Shown: positions 24,305 through 36,967 of the stretch, piece by piece
Numbering within the stretch: position 1 is the first letter of the stretch
Layout: each line of letters opens with the position of its first letter
NCBI GenBank assembly: GCA_030268105.1
Contig: BSDZ01000013.1
Span: 148,501-212,500, forward strand
Length of the DNA stretch: 64,000 nucleotides
Source: Volvox africanus
Taxonomy: Eukaryota; Chlorophyta; Chlorophyceae; Chlamydomonadales; Volvocaceae
Reading direction: 5' to 3'
Made by a program: the position numbers and the translations under genes
Notes under the pieces: generated by a model
Database searches by the model: none
Told to the model about the DNA's origin: nothing
Seen by the model: the letters and a program-made list of their open reading frames with translations, nothing else

Positions 24305-27300
24305 ATGTCTGCGATCTTTGTTTGCATCGTCCAGCCGAAGGTCATCGAGTTCAACGTTAGCGACCAAAAGCTGCATCGTGCCCAAAAGGTAAAGTTTCGG
24401 TGGGTGGTATACTCTTATCTGAGATTGAAGCACCTTTTTCAATTACTTATCCCAATACTATGATTTCTTCTTATTTCTCTGTTTCACATTAACGCTGTTG
24501 ACCCTGGTCTCGACAGCTGCCTGGGAAACCCTATAAGGGGTTTCGTCCAGCGTCTTGCTTCGCCACCTCGACCTTACAATACCCTCCTTCGGTCCATCCT
24601 TAGCCGAGTCGACACCTTAAACGACACCTTAATTCGCAATCTAGGTTTTGTTCGAAATAGGGCCGCCGTGCCTCCTTCCAATCGCTAGGGTGTCTCATAA
24701 AGCTCTACATGTCCCCGCTCCTCCACAGGATGAAGAGCTCCGTTCCGAGTTGGATTCGCTAAAGCTCCCCGAAATTGCCGACTCAGGTGCCGGGGGAGGA
24801 GGCAGTCAGGTGGTGACCACCTCGCTCTTCCAGCCTGGCGGCGGCTGCCGGCTCCTGTCCCAGAGCCCCTCCGCCAGCGTGGCATCCGTGGGGTCTGCCG
24901 TGTGTGTTTTCGTGGGGTGAGTGTCGCTCTCTGGGCCGAGGGAAACCTTGCACATGAATGATAACTGGTAACGATTAGGCATATCCTGCCGTACTGATAA
25001 TTACAGTTCATAGCTAAAACGGAATAAACCAACAGAAGGCGCTGAGAGAAGCTGGTGGTGGGGCGAAGAGGCGCACAGGCTAATCATGACAACGTTCTCG
25101 CGAGTTGCTGCTGCTGAGATCCCATTGCTCCTCCTTCTCACCCTGCGCTCCGGTCGTCCGCCCTCCCGCAGGTCACTGGCTAATATGTCCACGTTGGCAG
25201 AGGACTACGCTCCCGTACCCGAGGACGCGCCTGCTCCCTCACCCGCAGCCCTATCCAGCGCTCAGGTGCGCTTCGTCGCTCTCCAGGTGGAACCGATTGA
25301 TCGGAATTGAGGCCGTCACGCCCGCTCCACAAGTCCGTAACTGTACTGCTGTGCCAATGAATGTATAAAACTGTCTGTATGAATGTACAAACCCAACTGT
25401 TGTGTCCGGCGGTGCAAACGAGGGGCGGTGCTAATGAAAGATATTGAAATCCAGAAGCTATTCCCCGGTAAGGGTGGGCCTGCTGATAGGGCTTGAGCAG
25501 GTCGAGGCGGCGACCGACGTCCCACCCTTACTCGCTCACCCCGATCCCGTTTCTTCGTTCGCTCCGCTCAGCTGGTATGCCACTTGTACGCCAAGGTGGG
25601 GGTGGAGATGCTGGGGCTGCTGCGGGGCACCTTCACCTTCGTGCTCTACGAAAGCAAGACGGTGAGCTGCTGAGTCATGGGGCTCCAGGGACTGGACCTC
25701 TGCCTCTCCTGGAGTCGAGCTCTGCCCGGGTGCCTTCGTGGATTTCTCTTTCATGGTCCGACGGGTCCTAAGACCTCTTCCACCATAAACCTGCAAACTT
25801 CCCCTTCGATTCGTGTTGCTGCTTCGTGCACCTGTGCCGCACTGTACCGCACTGTACCGCGCTCGAACAACTGCTGCCAAGGGAGATCAGAATGACAGTA
25901 CGATAGCGCTACAATGACTGCTGCTGCAACATTCTGGAGGTTTTGATGCCGAACGTCTCCACGTTCTGAGGACTGCACCTCCGGCCTCACAACTTCTACG
26001 TCACTCTCACCTCCTGCGTTGCGGGTCTCCCGCTCCGCCGCTCACTTCTTCCCCCATGGCGCACAGAGCCGGGTGCTGGCTGCCCGCGACGGTGGTGGCT
26101 TCAGTCCGTTGCTCCAGGCCCGCAGTGCGAAGGGCAGCCTAGTGCTCACCAACAGCAATGAACTGCTGGAGGCCAGCGGCTGCACCGATAAAGTCGAATT
26201 CGTGCCGGGTAGGTGTCGCGAGTGCCTTCAAAGCGTCACGCTGTGCGATGCACCAAGTCAAGTTTTGTCACTATTGTGGACGTCTGGTTGAGGACTGAAG
26301 GGCCGAAGGGTGATCCGCAGCTGAGCTGTAAACCTCAGCAGCACCCAGGGTTTGGCTGAACGCCTCGTTCAGGGCGGCTGCTGCTACCGGCCTAAGTTCC
26401 AGCGGCCACAAACCCGTCCCGCACAACTTAGGAATCCTCTTCACGGCTTGACCCCGACAACACCCCCCCCCTCTTCCCCGAACTGCACTTCACCGCCACT
26501 CATAGGGGATTACAAATACGGCTGGTCCGCGACTCCTCGTCGCTACCTGCCCGCTGACCATGTACGATTGTCTCGACGCTCCCTGGAGCTTCCCGCCTCC
26601 GCCCACTACCACCACCACTACCACCACGGCAGCAACCACTTTCACGGCAACGGTCAGGTACCTGCGCACCCTGGCAGCTCCCTGGGCCAGCTGAGTAACA
26701 GCCGCAACGGATCGCGCCGCGGCAGCTGTGATCGGTCTGACCTTACCGTGCCCGGGGCAGCTGCCACTGCCTCTATTGCCGCAGAGAGCAACGGGTCGGG
26801 AGGTCGCTCCCACCCCCGCAAGCACAAGCACAATCACAATCACCACTCTGAGCCCAAGACCCAGCAGCAGGTGACCGGAACGGGCGGGTCCCCGTTCCCT
26901 CAGAACCAGCAACCTGCCCCGTCTCATCCGCACCAAACCTACGTGTCCAGCTCGGAGGAACAGCGCATTGTGAAGGCAAGCCCTGACCGTCACCAGCTGC
27001 AGCAGGAGGCCGCAGCACCCGTAGTTGCAACCGCTGCATCTAACGGCCCATGGACCGCGTCAGCAGCCGTCGCCATACCTGCAACCGGCATCGAGCCCAA
27101 GGACCGCAGGGGCCAGGGGGCCAGGGAGGGCGGCGGCAACTGGCGCGGCAACAGCGCCCGCGGAGCCTCCTCCGGCCACCTCAACCAGCGCCGTAGCATG
27201 GATACGCATGGGTCCTGGAGGCTGGGGTCGGGCCAGGGCCCAGTGGCCGCCGGTAAGCAGTTCGCCGACGGGCAGGTCCAGCAGCAGGAGCTACAGCCAG

Positions 27301-27620
27301 CTGAACTTAAGCCACCGCAAGCTGGCGTCAAGCAGCAGCAGCAGCAGCTGCCAAGCACGCCAAATGGCGGCAAGGCACGAGGCCGGCGAAGCTCGGAGGG
27401 CCGCACGCCGGTGAAGCAGCAGCAGGACCAAAAGCAGGCCTTTACTGCGCGACAGGTCATTAAGGCCGCAGGGGTCGGGGCGGCCATGGCTTCAGCGGCT
27501 GTGGTCAACGGTGCGGGTCTGACCCTGCGCGTAGATGCGCCCGAATTCGTGTGTACAAGGGCAGTTCAGGCGGCGGCGCCGCCAGTGCCGATTGCCGCTG
27601 CAGTGGTCAGTGCGCCCTGA
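24305..27620 (+). CDS. Class-II glutamine amidotransferase-like protein (DUF3700/TSJT1-type) with low-complexity tail
   Basis: Exons: 24305-24388, 24729-24916, 25172-25265, 25572-25661, 26067-26208, 26506-27620. All phases match and give 570 residues. The first 200 residues follow the order of plant DUF3700 (stem-specific TSJT1, aluminium-induced) proteins, which have the asparagine-synthetase-type Ntn amidotransferase fold. Residue 2 is Ser, not the catalytic Cys of active amidotransferases. Then come AVCVFVGSLANMSTL, LRGTFTFVLYESKTSRVLAARDGG split across exons 4-5 (residues about 140-160), and GSLVLTNSNELLEASGC. Synthase function is therefore unlikely. Exon 6 adds about 370 residues of Ser/Gln/His-rich sequence, including HYHHHYHHGSNHFHG and HKHNHNHHS, absent from plant relatives as far as I know. 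Candidate TGTAA at 28454. Similarity is modest in exon 1, so the start is less certain than the core. Confidence 0.72.
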
Positions 27621-29200
27621 GAGGCGTCGGAGAGCAAAAGGCGGACAGGTCTTAGTAAACGAGGGAGGCGCGAAGTTCCGAGGGTACGTGAGCAACGAGA
27701 GAGAGATTTGTTGAGGCTGCTGCACTTGCTCTGATAACAGTCATCGTCAGCGAGTCCTTACAGTACGTGGCTTCACTTTGTCCTGTTCGGACTTTGAAAG
27801 AGCGAACTTGGAAGCGGCTCTAGGGAAGCGCGTTTTACTTGTTTAGGGGCATGATGCGGCTTCGGTGCGGTCACACAAGGATGCTGCCCCGTCACCTCTG
27901 CCCAGGTTTTGCGGGTCGGAAATCCCGTTCTTAGTTCTTCCGTGCGCACGTGGCTCCAGTATACTTCTCTCGGCCCAACCTCCCTCGAAATCCGCTCCTT
28001 CCATTCGGGTCACTGGTTCCTTTACCTCACTTCTTGCGAGGGTATCTGGGTCGGCGGGGTCTTCTGTACGAATACTGCCCGAATCTTTCTATCAGTTTAA
28101 CTCATCAGGGTTTCATGTACCGGTTCTGGTCATACCGATTGTTGTTGGTACATTACGGGCAGGTCAGGCATTTTGAACTCTTCTCAACGTTTTGGAGGTA
28201 CACATTGAATTGCCTGACGAAGCCTTTCGGGGAGCCTTTTGAGAGGCTGCTCTTATCTTATGATTTATGTTCGTCCGGTGACACAGTCGTTGTCCTCAGC
28301 GAGATCTCGGGCCTTTTGTATCCAGCATCGTCTTCTGCTTTTGATGTATTTCGGATGAAACACCCAACATCATAACTTGTTATGAGTATGTCAGAAGTAC
28401 TGCGTTTTGCATAATGAGGTTGTACAATGTTATACCACGGTTGGTTAAAATTTTGTAACTTTTATGGAAGAATAACGTTCAAAAAACAGAATGTTGTCGA
28501 ATTTGACGTCGTGCCGGATATTGTTTTCGTGCATCGCGTATTTGTTTTCTTTCAATACATTCAAGTGAAAGTACTTATATGGATGTCCACCTGAAATGTT
28601 TAAACCTCCTCTCTTTTATTTCCATTTTCCACTTCTCTTGCAATACCTTCATCCTACCTACATAGTGTCCGACATCCTGCCAATGTAAAGAAATATCTAA
28701 ACAGACTCTCAGCTCTATTCACCGTACAAACTGCTGCAAACGAGAATCATAAATACTCTCTGCATCACCACCATTATTCCTTTCTTCTTTCCTTTCACAC
28801 ATCATATCATCGCTCAAAATCCTCCTTCCACGGTGGCAAACATGGCCCCAGAAGAAGAGAGTAGCGTGAGGATGCGAAAGGAGTTATGCCGGACGCCTGT
28901 AAGCTCGTGCTCCAATGGATTGCGCGCCAAACCATACCCCACACTAGCCACATAGCCCATGTCCTGGACGGTAGACGATGTCAGCAAACAATAGCTTTTG
29001 ATAACCAGTACATGTGAAGCATGCCAAGCAAGCGCTCCCGTAAGTAACACCTTGCATCGCCCCTGTTAAATCACGCACGTGGTCGTTCAACTCCGATGAA
29101 GCAGTACATGCACATATACCAATGCAAATATAAGCAAAGCGGGTCAGCCCAAGAGCCGCAAATGATCACCGCAGCTGCCAGCCCAGTCGCCCGAAACTCA
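27621..29200. other. Convergent intergenic region
   Basis: This is the shared 3' side of the amidotransferase-like gene (plus) and the UIM gene (minus). It is AT-rich from about 28370. Open frames at 27865-28375 are probably in the 3' UTR. No RNA gene or mobile element was recognised. Confidence 0.5.
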
Positions 29201-32179
29201 TCACACGACTCGCCCACTAGGCACGATTTCCGTACATGTATTGCCGTAAATGGCGGACCCGAACCCACCAGCGCCCACCGGCTCAGCCAGTCCCGCCGCT
29301 GATGCAGGCTGCGCAGCGGACGAACAGCCGCTTCCCTCCGCAGCATCGCTAACGGGCACAACGAACTCGTACGCTACTGAGTACGGTAACTGCTCAGGCC
29401 CCAGCAGTACATGTACCATGGGCTCGCGGCCATCAAAGATGCAGTGCTGCAGGGTGCCCAGCATCCAGGCGCAAGGCCCTGACGCCGCCGCTGCATCACC
29501 ACCACCACCACCACCATCACCGGCCAAATCTACATCTCCGGGACCCAATCCGATCACGCTGTGAAATCCGGGCCATACCTCCAGCTGTTGTCGCCGTTGC
29601 TGCGCCGCCGCCGCCGCCCCCTCAAGACTTCGGAAGACAGCACTGCTACTGCCGCTGCTGCTGTTTGTGCCGCTACTGCAGAAAGGGGTTTTCCCGCACG
29701 TGGAAGGCGGCAATCGACACATGACCCGATCGCCGTGTGCCATGTAGGGGAAGAGACAGTCCGCGGTGGCAATGATAGTCGGGGCCTCCGTCCCCTCTGG
29801 GCCGGTCGAATCCAATCTTACCGAGTAAAGCAGCGGCTCACTTCGGCGATCGATGGAGCTGATACGGCCAGATTGCACCCGCCCGGGGCCCAACCACCAC
29901 CAAACCCGCTGCTGCAAGAGCATCCGGCGGTCCGCGCCCGAGAAGCCTGAACCCCACCCTGGGGCACCCGCCTCCCCGGGATCAGCGCCGGACGGGACAC
30001 GGGGCACATCCGCGGCGGCCGTGACGACATCCACATGATGAGCAGCCGTAGCGCCGGCGTCCATAATCATGGGACCTAAGTCCCCCTCGGTGACGGGTTG
30101 GGGAACGAACCCACGCGGAGCCCCTTCAGCCAATGGGAGCGCGCTGGCAGTTGCCCAAGGGCCACGCAAGGAAAGGGGGAGTGCGCCGGGAGCTGAGGCC
30201 GCGGGCTCAGCACCCTGACCCTGCGCGGCTTGCACTCGCCCCTTCCCTTGATGACACAGGTCAAGCGATGCAAAGTCAGGTTGCGCGCAGCCACCTTCCG
30301 AGCTGCTGTTGCTGCTGCTGCTGCCTGATTGGTACCCGAGAGCCGTAAGTATTTGCTGCTGCTGGTTGCTGACGTCAGACATGCCGCTCCTCCCCTCACG
30401 AGCCGCGATCACCGCCTCGGGAGGACCACCCGGGGAAGACAGCTGCATCTGCTGCGCACCCGCAGCAGATGCAGATCGGCTTCCCGGGGAGAGGTCCGAG
30501 GGAAATGGATCAACTTTGGAAAGTGGTTCTCGTCTGCTGCCGCTGCAACTGCCTCCCACCAGCGACACCCCACTGAGCGCTGCACCTCTCCCATCACACC
30601 CGTCTTGCTGCTGCTGCTGGGATGGCGGATGCATCAGCGGGCGCGGGCCGATGCGGCCCACTACTCGCCAGGGGTCGTCTATCGAAACAGCCAGCACCTG
30701 CGGCTCCTCACCTGCATAGCCACCGCCGCCGTCGTCCGACACATACGCCGCACAACCCATGGAGGCTGTGCAGCCAGATGCAGCTGAGGCGGGCCGCTCA
30801 GGTGGAGAATGCAGCTGCACAGAAGCGACCTGCACCACCTCATCTGACGTTGCGAAACAGCCGACACCACCCGTGCTGCCACCCCTGGTCATTCCCGTTA
30901 CTGCACCGACCTCCCGGTGCTGGTCCTGCAGCCGCTGCTGCCAGGCCGCCCCGCACCTCAGGCCCTCACATGCCACAACCTCTCCAGGGATGGACTGCCG
31001 GGCGGCACCGCTTTCACTCCCGGGCCGCGATCGTTTCATCTGCGGCTGACCAAGGTCCGTAGCAGCCGTAAGCGACGGCGTGCGGCCGTGCTTGCCAGGC
31101 GAGGAGGAGAGCTGCACCGGCGCTGAGCCCGCTCTCGCCGCGCCGCACGGCGCGGGCTTAGCCTGCAGCATTTCCACCAAATCTGTTCCGCGGGTGGCCA
31201 CAACTTCCTTAGACGCGATGCCCCCTGGGTTCTCACTGTCTCCTTCAGACGAGTCCGGGCTGCAGACGGGTTGCACAGGGTACGCGACGCAGCCATTCGC
31301 TAGGGCCGCATCATCCCCCACAGTAACTTCTCCGTCTGCAACTCCAGCAGCAGCAGCCGCTGGGCTGAGCGCTGATGCAGTGGCGTCCCGAAAGGAAGAG
31401 GTCCATGTCGCGGGGGACATGGCTGGGCAGGGAGATGCTGAAATGGGTGTCTGTGCGACAGTGTTCGATCCCCACGATGCAGTTAGGGGCTTGAGCACCA
31501 AACCACTTGAGCAGCAAAAGGAGCCGTTGTTAGCAAGAAAACCTTGAGGCTGTTGCTGCTGTGGCGGCATTCGCCACAGCGCTAGGGGAGCGTGGCCATG
31601 CTGAGGCGCATAAGTGGGGCCCTGCATTGGTAATGATCTATGCGGTGGTGGGATGCCCCCGATCTCTCGGCGGCGACGATCTTCCTCTGCGGACTGAATG
31701 CTGGCCGCCATAGCAGCTGCCATCTGGCGCTGGAAGTCATCGTCATCGTCATCAGCGGTCGGCAGAGCTGGCGAACGGCACCCCGCATTTAAAGCATTGC
31801 TGCCGAGTCTGGCTGCTTGGCCTACTGCCAATAGTGCATTCCATCCGTTGTTGTCTGCACGGGGAACTTCGTCATGCGGACCTACACGCACATGTTATCA
31901 GTAACTCTCAAGCAGTGATGTTTAAATTTGAACACAGATATATGATTTAATTAGTATAACAGGTGCGTCGTCTTAACCGATCAGGTGAAGTAATGGAGGA
32001 ACTGAATAAGTTCAAGGCGGGAGAGCCTTTTTGGAGATAGGCCCTACGCTCCGCGTAGCCTTAGATCGACAGCGTGTTCACTCACCTGGAAGATCAGGCT
32101 CAAGGCTTGCTGCAATAGCCCTGGCTAGGTCGGCTTGAAACTCGGCGTCGTCTTCGTCGTCTATGGTTATCGCGATCAT
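29201..32179 (-). CDS. Tandem ubiquitin-interacting-motif (UIM) protein
   Basis: Two exons, 32179-32086 and 31881-29201, join in phase to give 924 residues. Exon 1 encodes an acidic N-terminus and a first UIM (about residues 9-27, core L18..A21-I22..S25). A second UIM at about 75-97 follows an Asp run (core M85..A88-M89..S92, then acidic/basic residues). Both fit the LxxAIxxS pattern that binds the ubiquitin Ile44 patch. The middle is Ser/Gly/Gln/Ala-rich. Near the C-terminus is a compact hydrophobic segment RVWWWLGPGRVQSGRISS with following strand-like residues, and later HVLLGPEQLPYSVAYEFVVP; these may form an SH3/Tudor-like barrel, which I infer only from pattern. No catalytic domain was seen, so a ubiquitin receptor or adaptor role is likely. 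The ATG at 32179 has no competing upstream ATG in frame. Confidence 0.75.
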
Positions 32180-33534
32180 GGCTTGTCGTTGCGCCCCTTT
32201 TATTGTTCACCACAATCTGCATAAACAGGAGTTTAAATAGCAGTCCAGCTTCTATATTCTTCTAGCACATGCTCTCGCTATGCGCCTCTCGTGAGCGGAC
32301 CATCTGCGACGGCGGCGGAACTCTCTGAAACTTGGGTAGCTGTGATACTTATATAAAGAATGCAAATATAAACACACAACCTCATTGACCAACTCAGTGG
32401 TGTAGACTTATGTTTGACCCAAGTCGATTTTAGGCGCGCAAGCTTTCACACATACGTATATCGCGTCATCCTGCATCACATGCTAAACATAACAATGCTA
32501 ACATAGCGAGTCTTGACCTACCCTCTTCCGGTTGAGCTGTGAAACGTAAGGCGTCACCGCTGATCCAGACGGCATACAAAGGCTGCACCCGGGGCGTTGC
32601 TTTCTCTATACTATTTGTAATTGTCTTCGATAGAAATGATGATGATATGGCAGTCACTTATGCCGAATGTGCAGAGAACCTTCCGAATAAGACGTACGAA
32701 ACAGCCAGTGCACGGGTGCCGGAGCGCAGCTTGCCGGGAGCACAGGACATTCGTAACAGGGTTGCTGCGAAATCAATCCAATCAATCGTAAACAGGAACC
32801 TTGGAAAAGTATTCGCCGCATTTAAGTTATCATGTAACCGCGAAAGGCCAAATCCCGTTAACTTCATCGTAAAGTGTAGGGTTTCCTGTACCTCCCCCCT
32901 TTTATACAATCCACGGCAAAGCAGACGAATTATGAGTAATAGTCTGATCATGGGCCCAAGTGACGAGGCTATGTTGTGCCACCCTCCGGAAATTGTAGGA
33001 AGTGGCCATATGCCTATGTCTAAGTCGTTCACCAGGTGTTTTTTCCAGTCGGTGTTTTTCTTTCACGCCACGTTTGCCACTACCAGTATTCGACGACGTC
33101 ACCACGTACCTAGGGGCTTAAGGTTTCGCCTGCACATATGTATATCAGGTCTCCCCCTAATACGTTTCGTGCATGCCGATAGGTCGCTTCCAGGATGCCT
33201 CATACAATCTTTCAGGTTAACACAGACGGAACGAGAGCCGTGCCATTTAAGAAAGTCTGATTTGTCTCCTCGTGGGGACGTAATTAGTCCTTTCGATTAT
33301 CCTGACTTCGGAGCTTCAAATTCAACTTGCTGTACTAGGACCACTTCATATCTGACGACTCATCGCTCGCAACCGGTGATGGGGTCATTAAACAAGGTCC
33401 CCAAGCTTTTATGCCTACGGTGGTTACCCCTTTTGTTGGCATGTCTTCTGGAGCACGTCAAGACTGAGAGGAAAGTAAATGGGCAGGATATCAGCGCGTT
33501 ACAAGATCCTAGCCCTGACAGCAGTGACGACTTT
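32180..33534. other. Region between eL24 and UIM genes, with an orphan open frame
   Basis: The region is AT-richer than the coding DNA and holds the UIM gene's upstream sequence and the eL24 3' side. A plus-strand frame is open from about 32539 to 33732 (first ATG at 32647), overlapping the last eL24 exon in antisense. It has no recognised domain. TTACA at 33499 (TGTAA on the minus strand) is a candidate eL24 polyadenylation signal. Confidence 0.4.
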
Positions 33535-34877
33535 TTAGCGCTTGCCGCGGCCCACAACCTTGGGGGCGGACTTTTGTGGGCCAGCTGCAGCCTTTGCAGC
33601 AGCAGCGCGCTCCGCCTTCTGCTTCTTCATGCGCTCCTGCGACACACAGAAGCAAACAGCCACAAAGACCGGAAAGGTGGCCATTCGATTGGCTGGCCCG
33701 AGGTTTCCTTGCGCCAGGGGAGCTTCGATTAGGACACAGATAACTACCACTTGCTTCATATCAGGTTTAATTGGGATGCACGCGAAGAAGGCGCAATCCC
33801 TAATAGTTATGAATTGACAGACATTTCAAAGTGCAAAGTTGCTGTCGGAAGCGCGTATGGACGCAACCTTGGTCCAGTAAACCACCATGCGTCCATTTCG
33901 CTTCCCTACCCACAAAGGGTATGAAGTACGTCAAACCATAAAACTACCGCCATAGGGAAGAAAGGGCATGGATTGTTAATTGCAGTACATCGGGTATGAA
34001 TCTACCTAATCCTTAAAAATGCTCATGCCTGAACCCAGGCCTACATTCATAAATAGGCATTGACAACGACCCGGACCTTCCCCTTTTCACCACGTGGGCA
34101 TCGCTAATAATGCCTACCTTAACCTCACGGATGGCAGCCTCGCGGCTGGCCTGACGGACCTCAGGCTTCTCCGTCCGCTTCTTCTGGATAACCTCCAGAG
34201 AGGCGCCCACGATGGAGCGGTTGTTCGACTTTGCCACGGTGCGGCGCTTCTTCTTCTGCACCTCGCTGACCTGCAGTATCCATGACCTCAGTGTGGTCAG
34301 AGACACATTATCCTTGCAAGTCGAAGAGCGGAGCGGGACCGTCCGTGCCGATAGACTGTGCATCGCATCTATTTTTAACAGCAGCATCCCGAGCGCCGTG
34401 GATCTATCGTCAACACAAAACAGTGCTGCTTCTCCGCTCTCCAAGAACGCCGTGCTGAAGGCGAAGCCCAGAGCAGGATTCAGAGGAATCTTGATGTGAC
34501 GGTCATGTCTAACTGTTCATAGGTAATCAGCACGCGCAGTCTCCCGGTGCAAAGGACAGTTCCTCCCTCGCTCACAAAGCTCGGTGCCATAATGTGAACA
34601 CCCTCAAACGTGCTCCGTTACCCGGCCAGACATCACCCTGGCAAACACCTTATTTTAGACAAGCTAGGTCCCCGTGCCCCACCTGGTCCTTCTTGTGCTG
34701 CTTCCTGTACGTCACAGTCCACGCCAGCTTAGCAGGCCTGAGACGGTTGTGGTAGTACGACTTGCACTTCTTGTTCAGGAACATGTACTGCTGACCATCC
34801 GTGCGGATGAACAGCAGCCCCTTGCCCGGGTAGATCCTCAGGCCGCTGAAGCGGCACGTGTTCGTCTTCAGCACCAT
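33535..34877 (-). CDS. RPL24: 60S ribosomal protein eL24
   Basis: Exons 34877-34683, 34270-34118 and 33636-33535 join in phase 0 and encode 149 residues, the usual size for eL24. This protein is part of the cytosolic large subunit at the intersubunit side. The N-terminal zinc-ribbon-derived region is conserved ([13 protein letters not shown], residues 8-20; [19 protein letters not shown], about 33-51). The middle exon is basic ([20 protein letters not shown]), and the Lys/Ala-rich tail ends in VVGRGKR. The start follows directly after an acceptor-like CTGCAGAAGG, so a 5' UTR intron is likely. The 3' part overlaps an antisense open frame that is probably not a gene. Confidence 0.95.
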
Positions 34878-36967
34878 CCTTCTGCAGGGACGATGCAAAC
34901 GCGGGAGAGCAAGCACTGAGCCAACGCCAATATTCGTCGCCGCCAATGTAACATAACTATGATGTGAACAGTTACAGCGCAGGAGAACAGTCATAAGCGC
35001 CAGTCGATACATGAGCACCGCCTCCGCGGCTGAAATTCTGCCATAACCACATGTAAACGATCAATAAAAACAAGCATGTATCATTAGTTTCGCCAGCCGC
35101 CCCTTGCTGTGCTAAGAAAGGTAAAGCCAGCCGCCAATGAGAGGCCGCCAAGTAGCTACAGTGGCTCGAAAAATTATTATGCCCCTAAAACCTCAACATG
35201 TTACAAGTTGCAGCTTAAAGACGGTAAACGACGATGCACATCCTGAATTGCAGGGAAGCAAATTGGGCGCAGGAGACGGACGCCTAAACCAACGATAATG
35301 AAAATTTCTCACCTCAGGTGAAGAAGAGGTGGCCCTAAGGTAAAGAGAAAGAGATATTAAGGGTGCTTGCGTGACAAAATGGGACCCTTCCAGGGATGAC
35401 ATGTACGTCAGGGTTTAGACTTTACGAGTAAGGGTTCAGGCCTTCATGTTGCTTCTAATGATTAGTGCATTTTTTACGTTTCAACGTGGCCTCATATGTC
35501 AAATTACTGAAGAAGAAGATAGATACAAGTTTACAATTTGCGATGATTCAACGAAGTCCAATGTCGTTGTCCTGGATTTGAATGATCAATGCATGGATAA
35601 GCACTCCATTATTGCACTGATGATCCCTCGCGTTGCAGAGGACCTTTTACTATGCTGATGAGGGATTTCACTGCATTTTGGAGGATATATCGTTTGGTAT
35701 TGTATTCTTACAACTTTCCTTGCGACGCCGATGTCTTCGTGAACATGTCCACAAATAATAATGGATGGTTGTTATTACTGGCATCATGATTCAAGGAAGT
35801 TTGTTTGATACTATCACGGGTATAAATTATTCATCGGTGAAGATCTCGACCATCCGTGCCAAAAAGTGCCCGCAATAAATGATGCGAATACATACGTTAG
35901 TTTCCGCAGGTGCTCACCTCTTATCGTTCGAAATTCCTGAAAAGGAGCGGATCAGCTGGACGTACAGCACGTTACTACACCTAGATCACGTCTTGATTGG
36001 CATTGAGCAATATGCATGGAGACCTTAGGCAAGCGAGCTTAAGGCACTACCCTGCTTCATAACTTCCCCTTTAATGCAAGCGCGCGACATGCCTGCTCTC
36101 CGTTTACATGGAAACACTGCCATCCGGCAGGCCAAGCCGCCAAACCAGCGCAAGGAGAGAACAACACGAAACAGGTTCCGGTTGTTATAAATGCCCGGAT
36201 GCCGCTCCCAACCACGTGACAGGTTGCAGAGACACAAATCTTTCCGAACCAAAACCTTCCGATAAAACACTCTGCAGGTGTAGCTTCACTCGTAGGACGA
36301 ACAGTGCCACATGTGGCCGTCCCCTCCGAAACCATCTACATCTAGACAGCTTAGCAGACGCGGAAGACAGCAGTCGGCGCTAGCGACCCCCTCTGGCCTC
36401 CAGTCCTGAAAAGGAAACCCCCTGCACCCATGGCCGCGGCTTCAGGCATGCAGGCATCACTGATTCGGCGCATGCCAAACCCACAGCTGCCCTACCGGCA
36501 GCACGTAAACCCAAACAAGTCCATGTACATGGGCTGCACATTCAGGGTGCCAGCTCCTCGATTAATGTTGGTCACCTGTCCCCTCTTTTGTACTTCATCC
36601 CAGACGCGACTAACACCCACACACAGCCCTCCCTCCCTCTGAGAAAGGATGTGCAGGCCCCGGTATCATGCAGCGAGGAACGTTGTTGGGGGCATTCGTC
36701 CGTCATGTGTCCCAGAAACAAACTCTATGGCGCCTGTCCATGTCCAGTTAATCGGGCGCAGCAGAGTGCACGCGACCGGTGATGCCACCTGCTGGCACCC
36801 TGCACGCCCGGTAAACCCGGTAATCCCAGCTGCCAAGTTCTCGATAGGTACAGACCCCGGCTTGCATTCCGCACTCCTCCGAACATGGGCGTGCAAACAT
36901 GTCCACACAGCGCGCGATGGCACGCCCTACCCTTTAAGACCCCGCCCTATGTCATGATGAGCAATCA
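34878..36967. other. Intergenic region between eL24 and PP2Ac
   Basis: About 2.1 kb, AT-rich between 35020 and 36050. The only notable content is the short frame at 35446-35658, listed separately. TTACA at 36103 is a candidate minus-strand polyadenylation signal for PP2Ac. No repeats of note. Confidence 0.4.
35446..35658 (+). pseudogene. Possible exon or fragment resembling the CS-type domain of LRRC6/DNAAF11 dynein-assembly factors
   Basis: A 70-codon ATG frame contains DRYKFTICDDSTKSNVVVLD followed by MDKHSIIALMIPR. This resembles the 'vvLdv..y(M/L)DtslidvdvqP' core of the C-terminal CS-like domain of LRRC6/DNAAF11 (MOT47-type) proteins. The following 'Y-V-x-V-x-I-K-G-K' strand is missing, and no leucine-rich repeats were found nearby. 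It may be a decayed fragment or a lone exon. The resemblance is short and was judged by eye. Confidence 0.22.
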
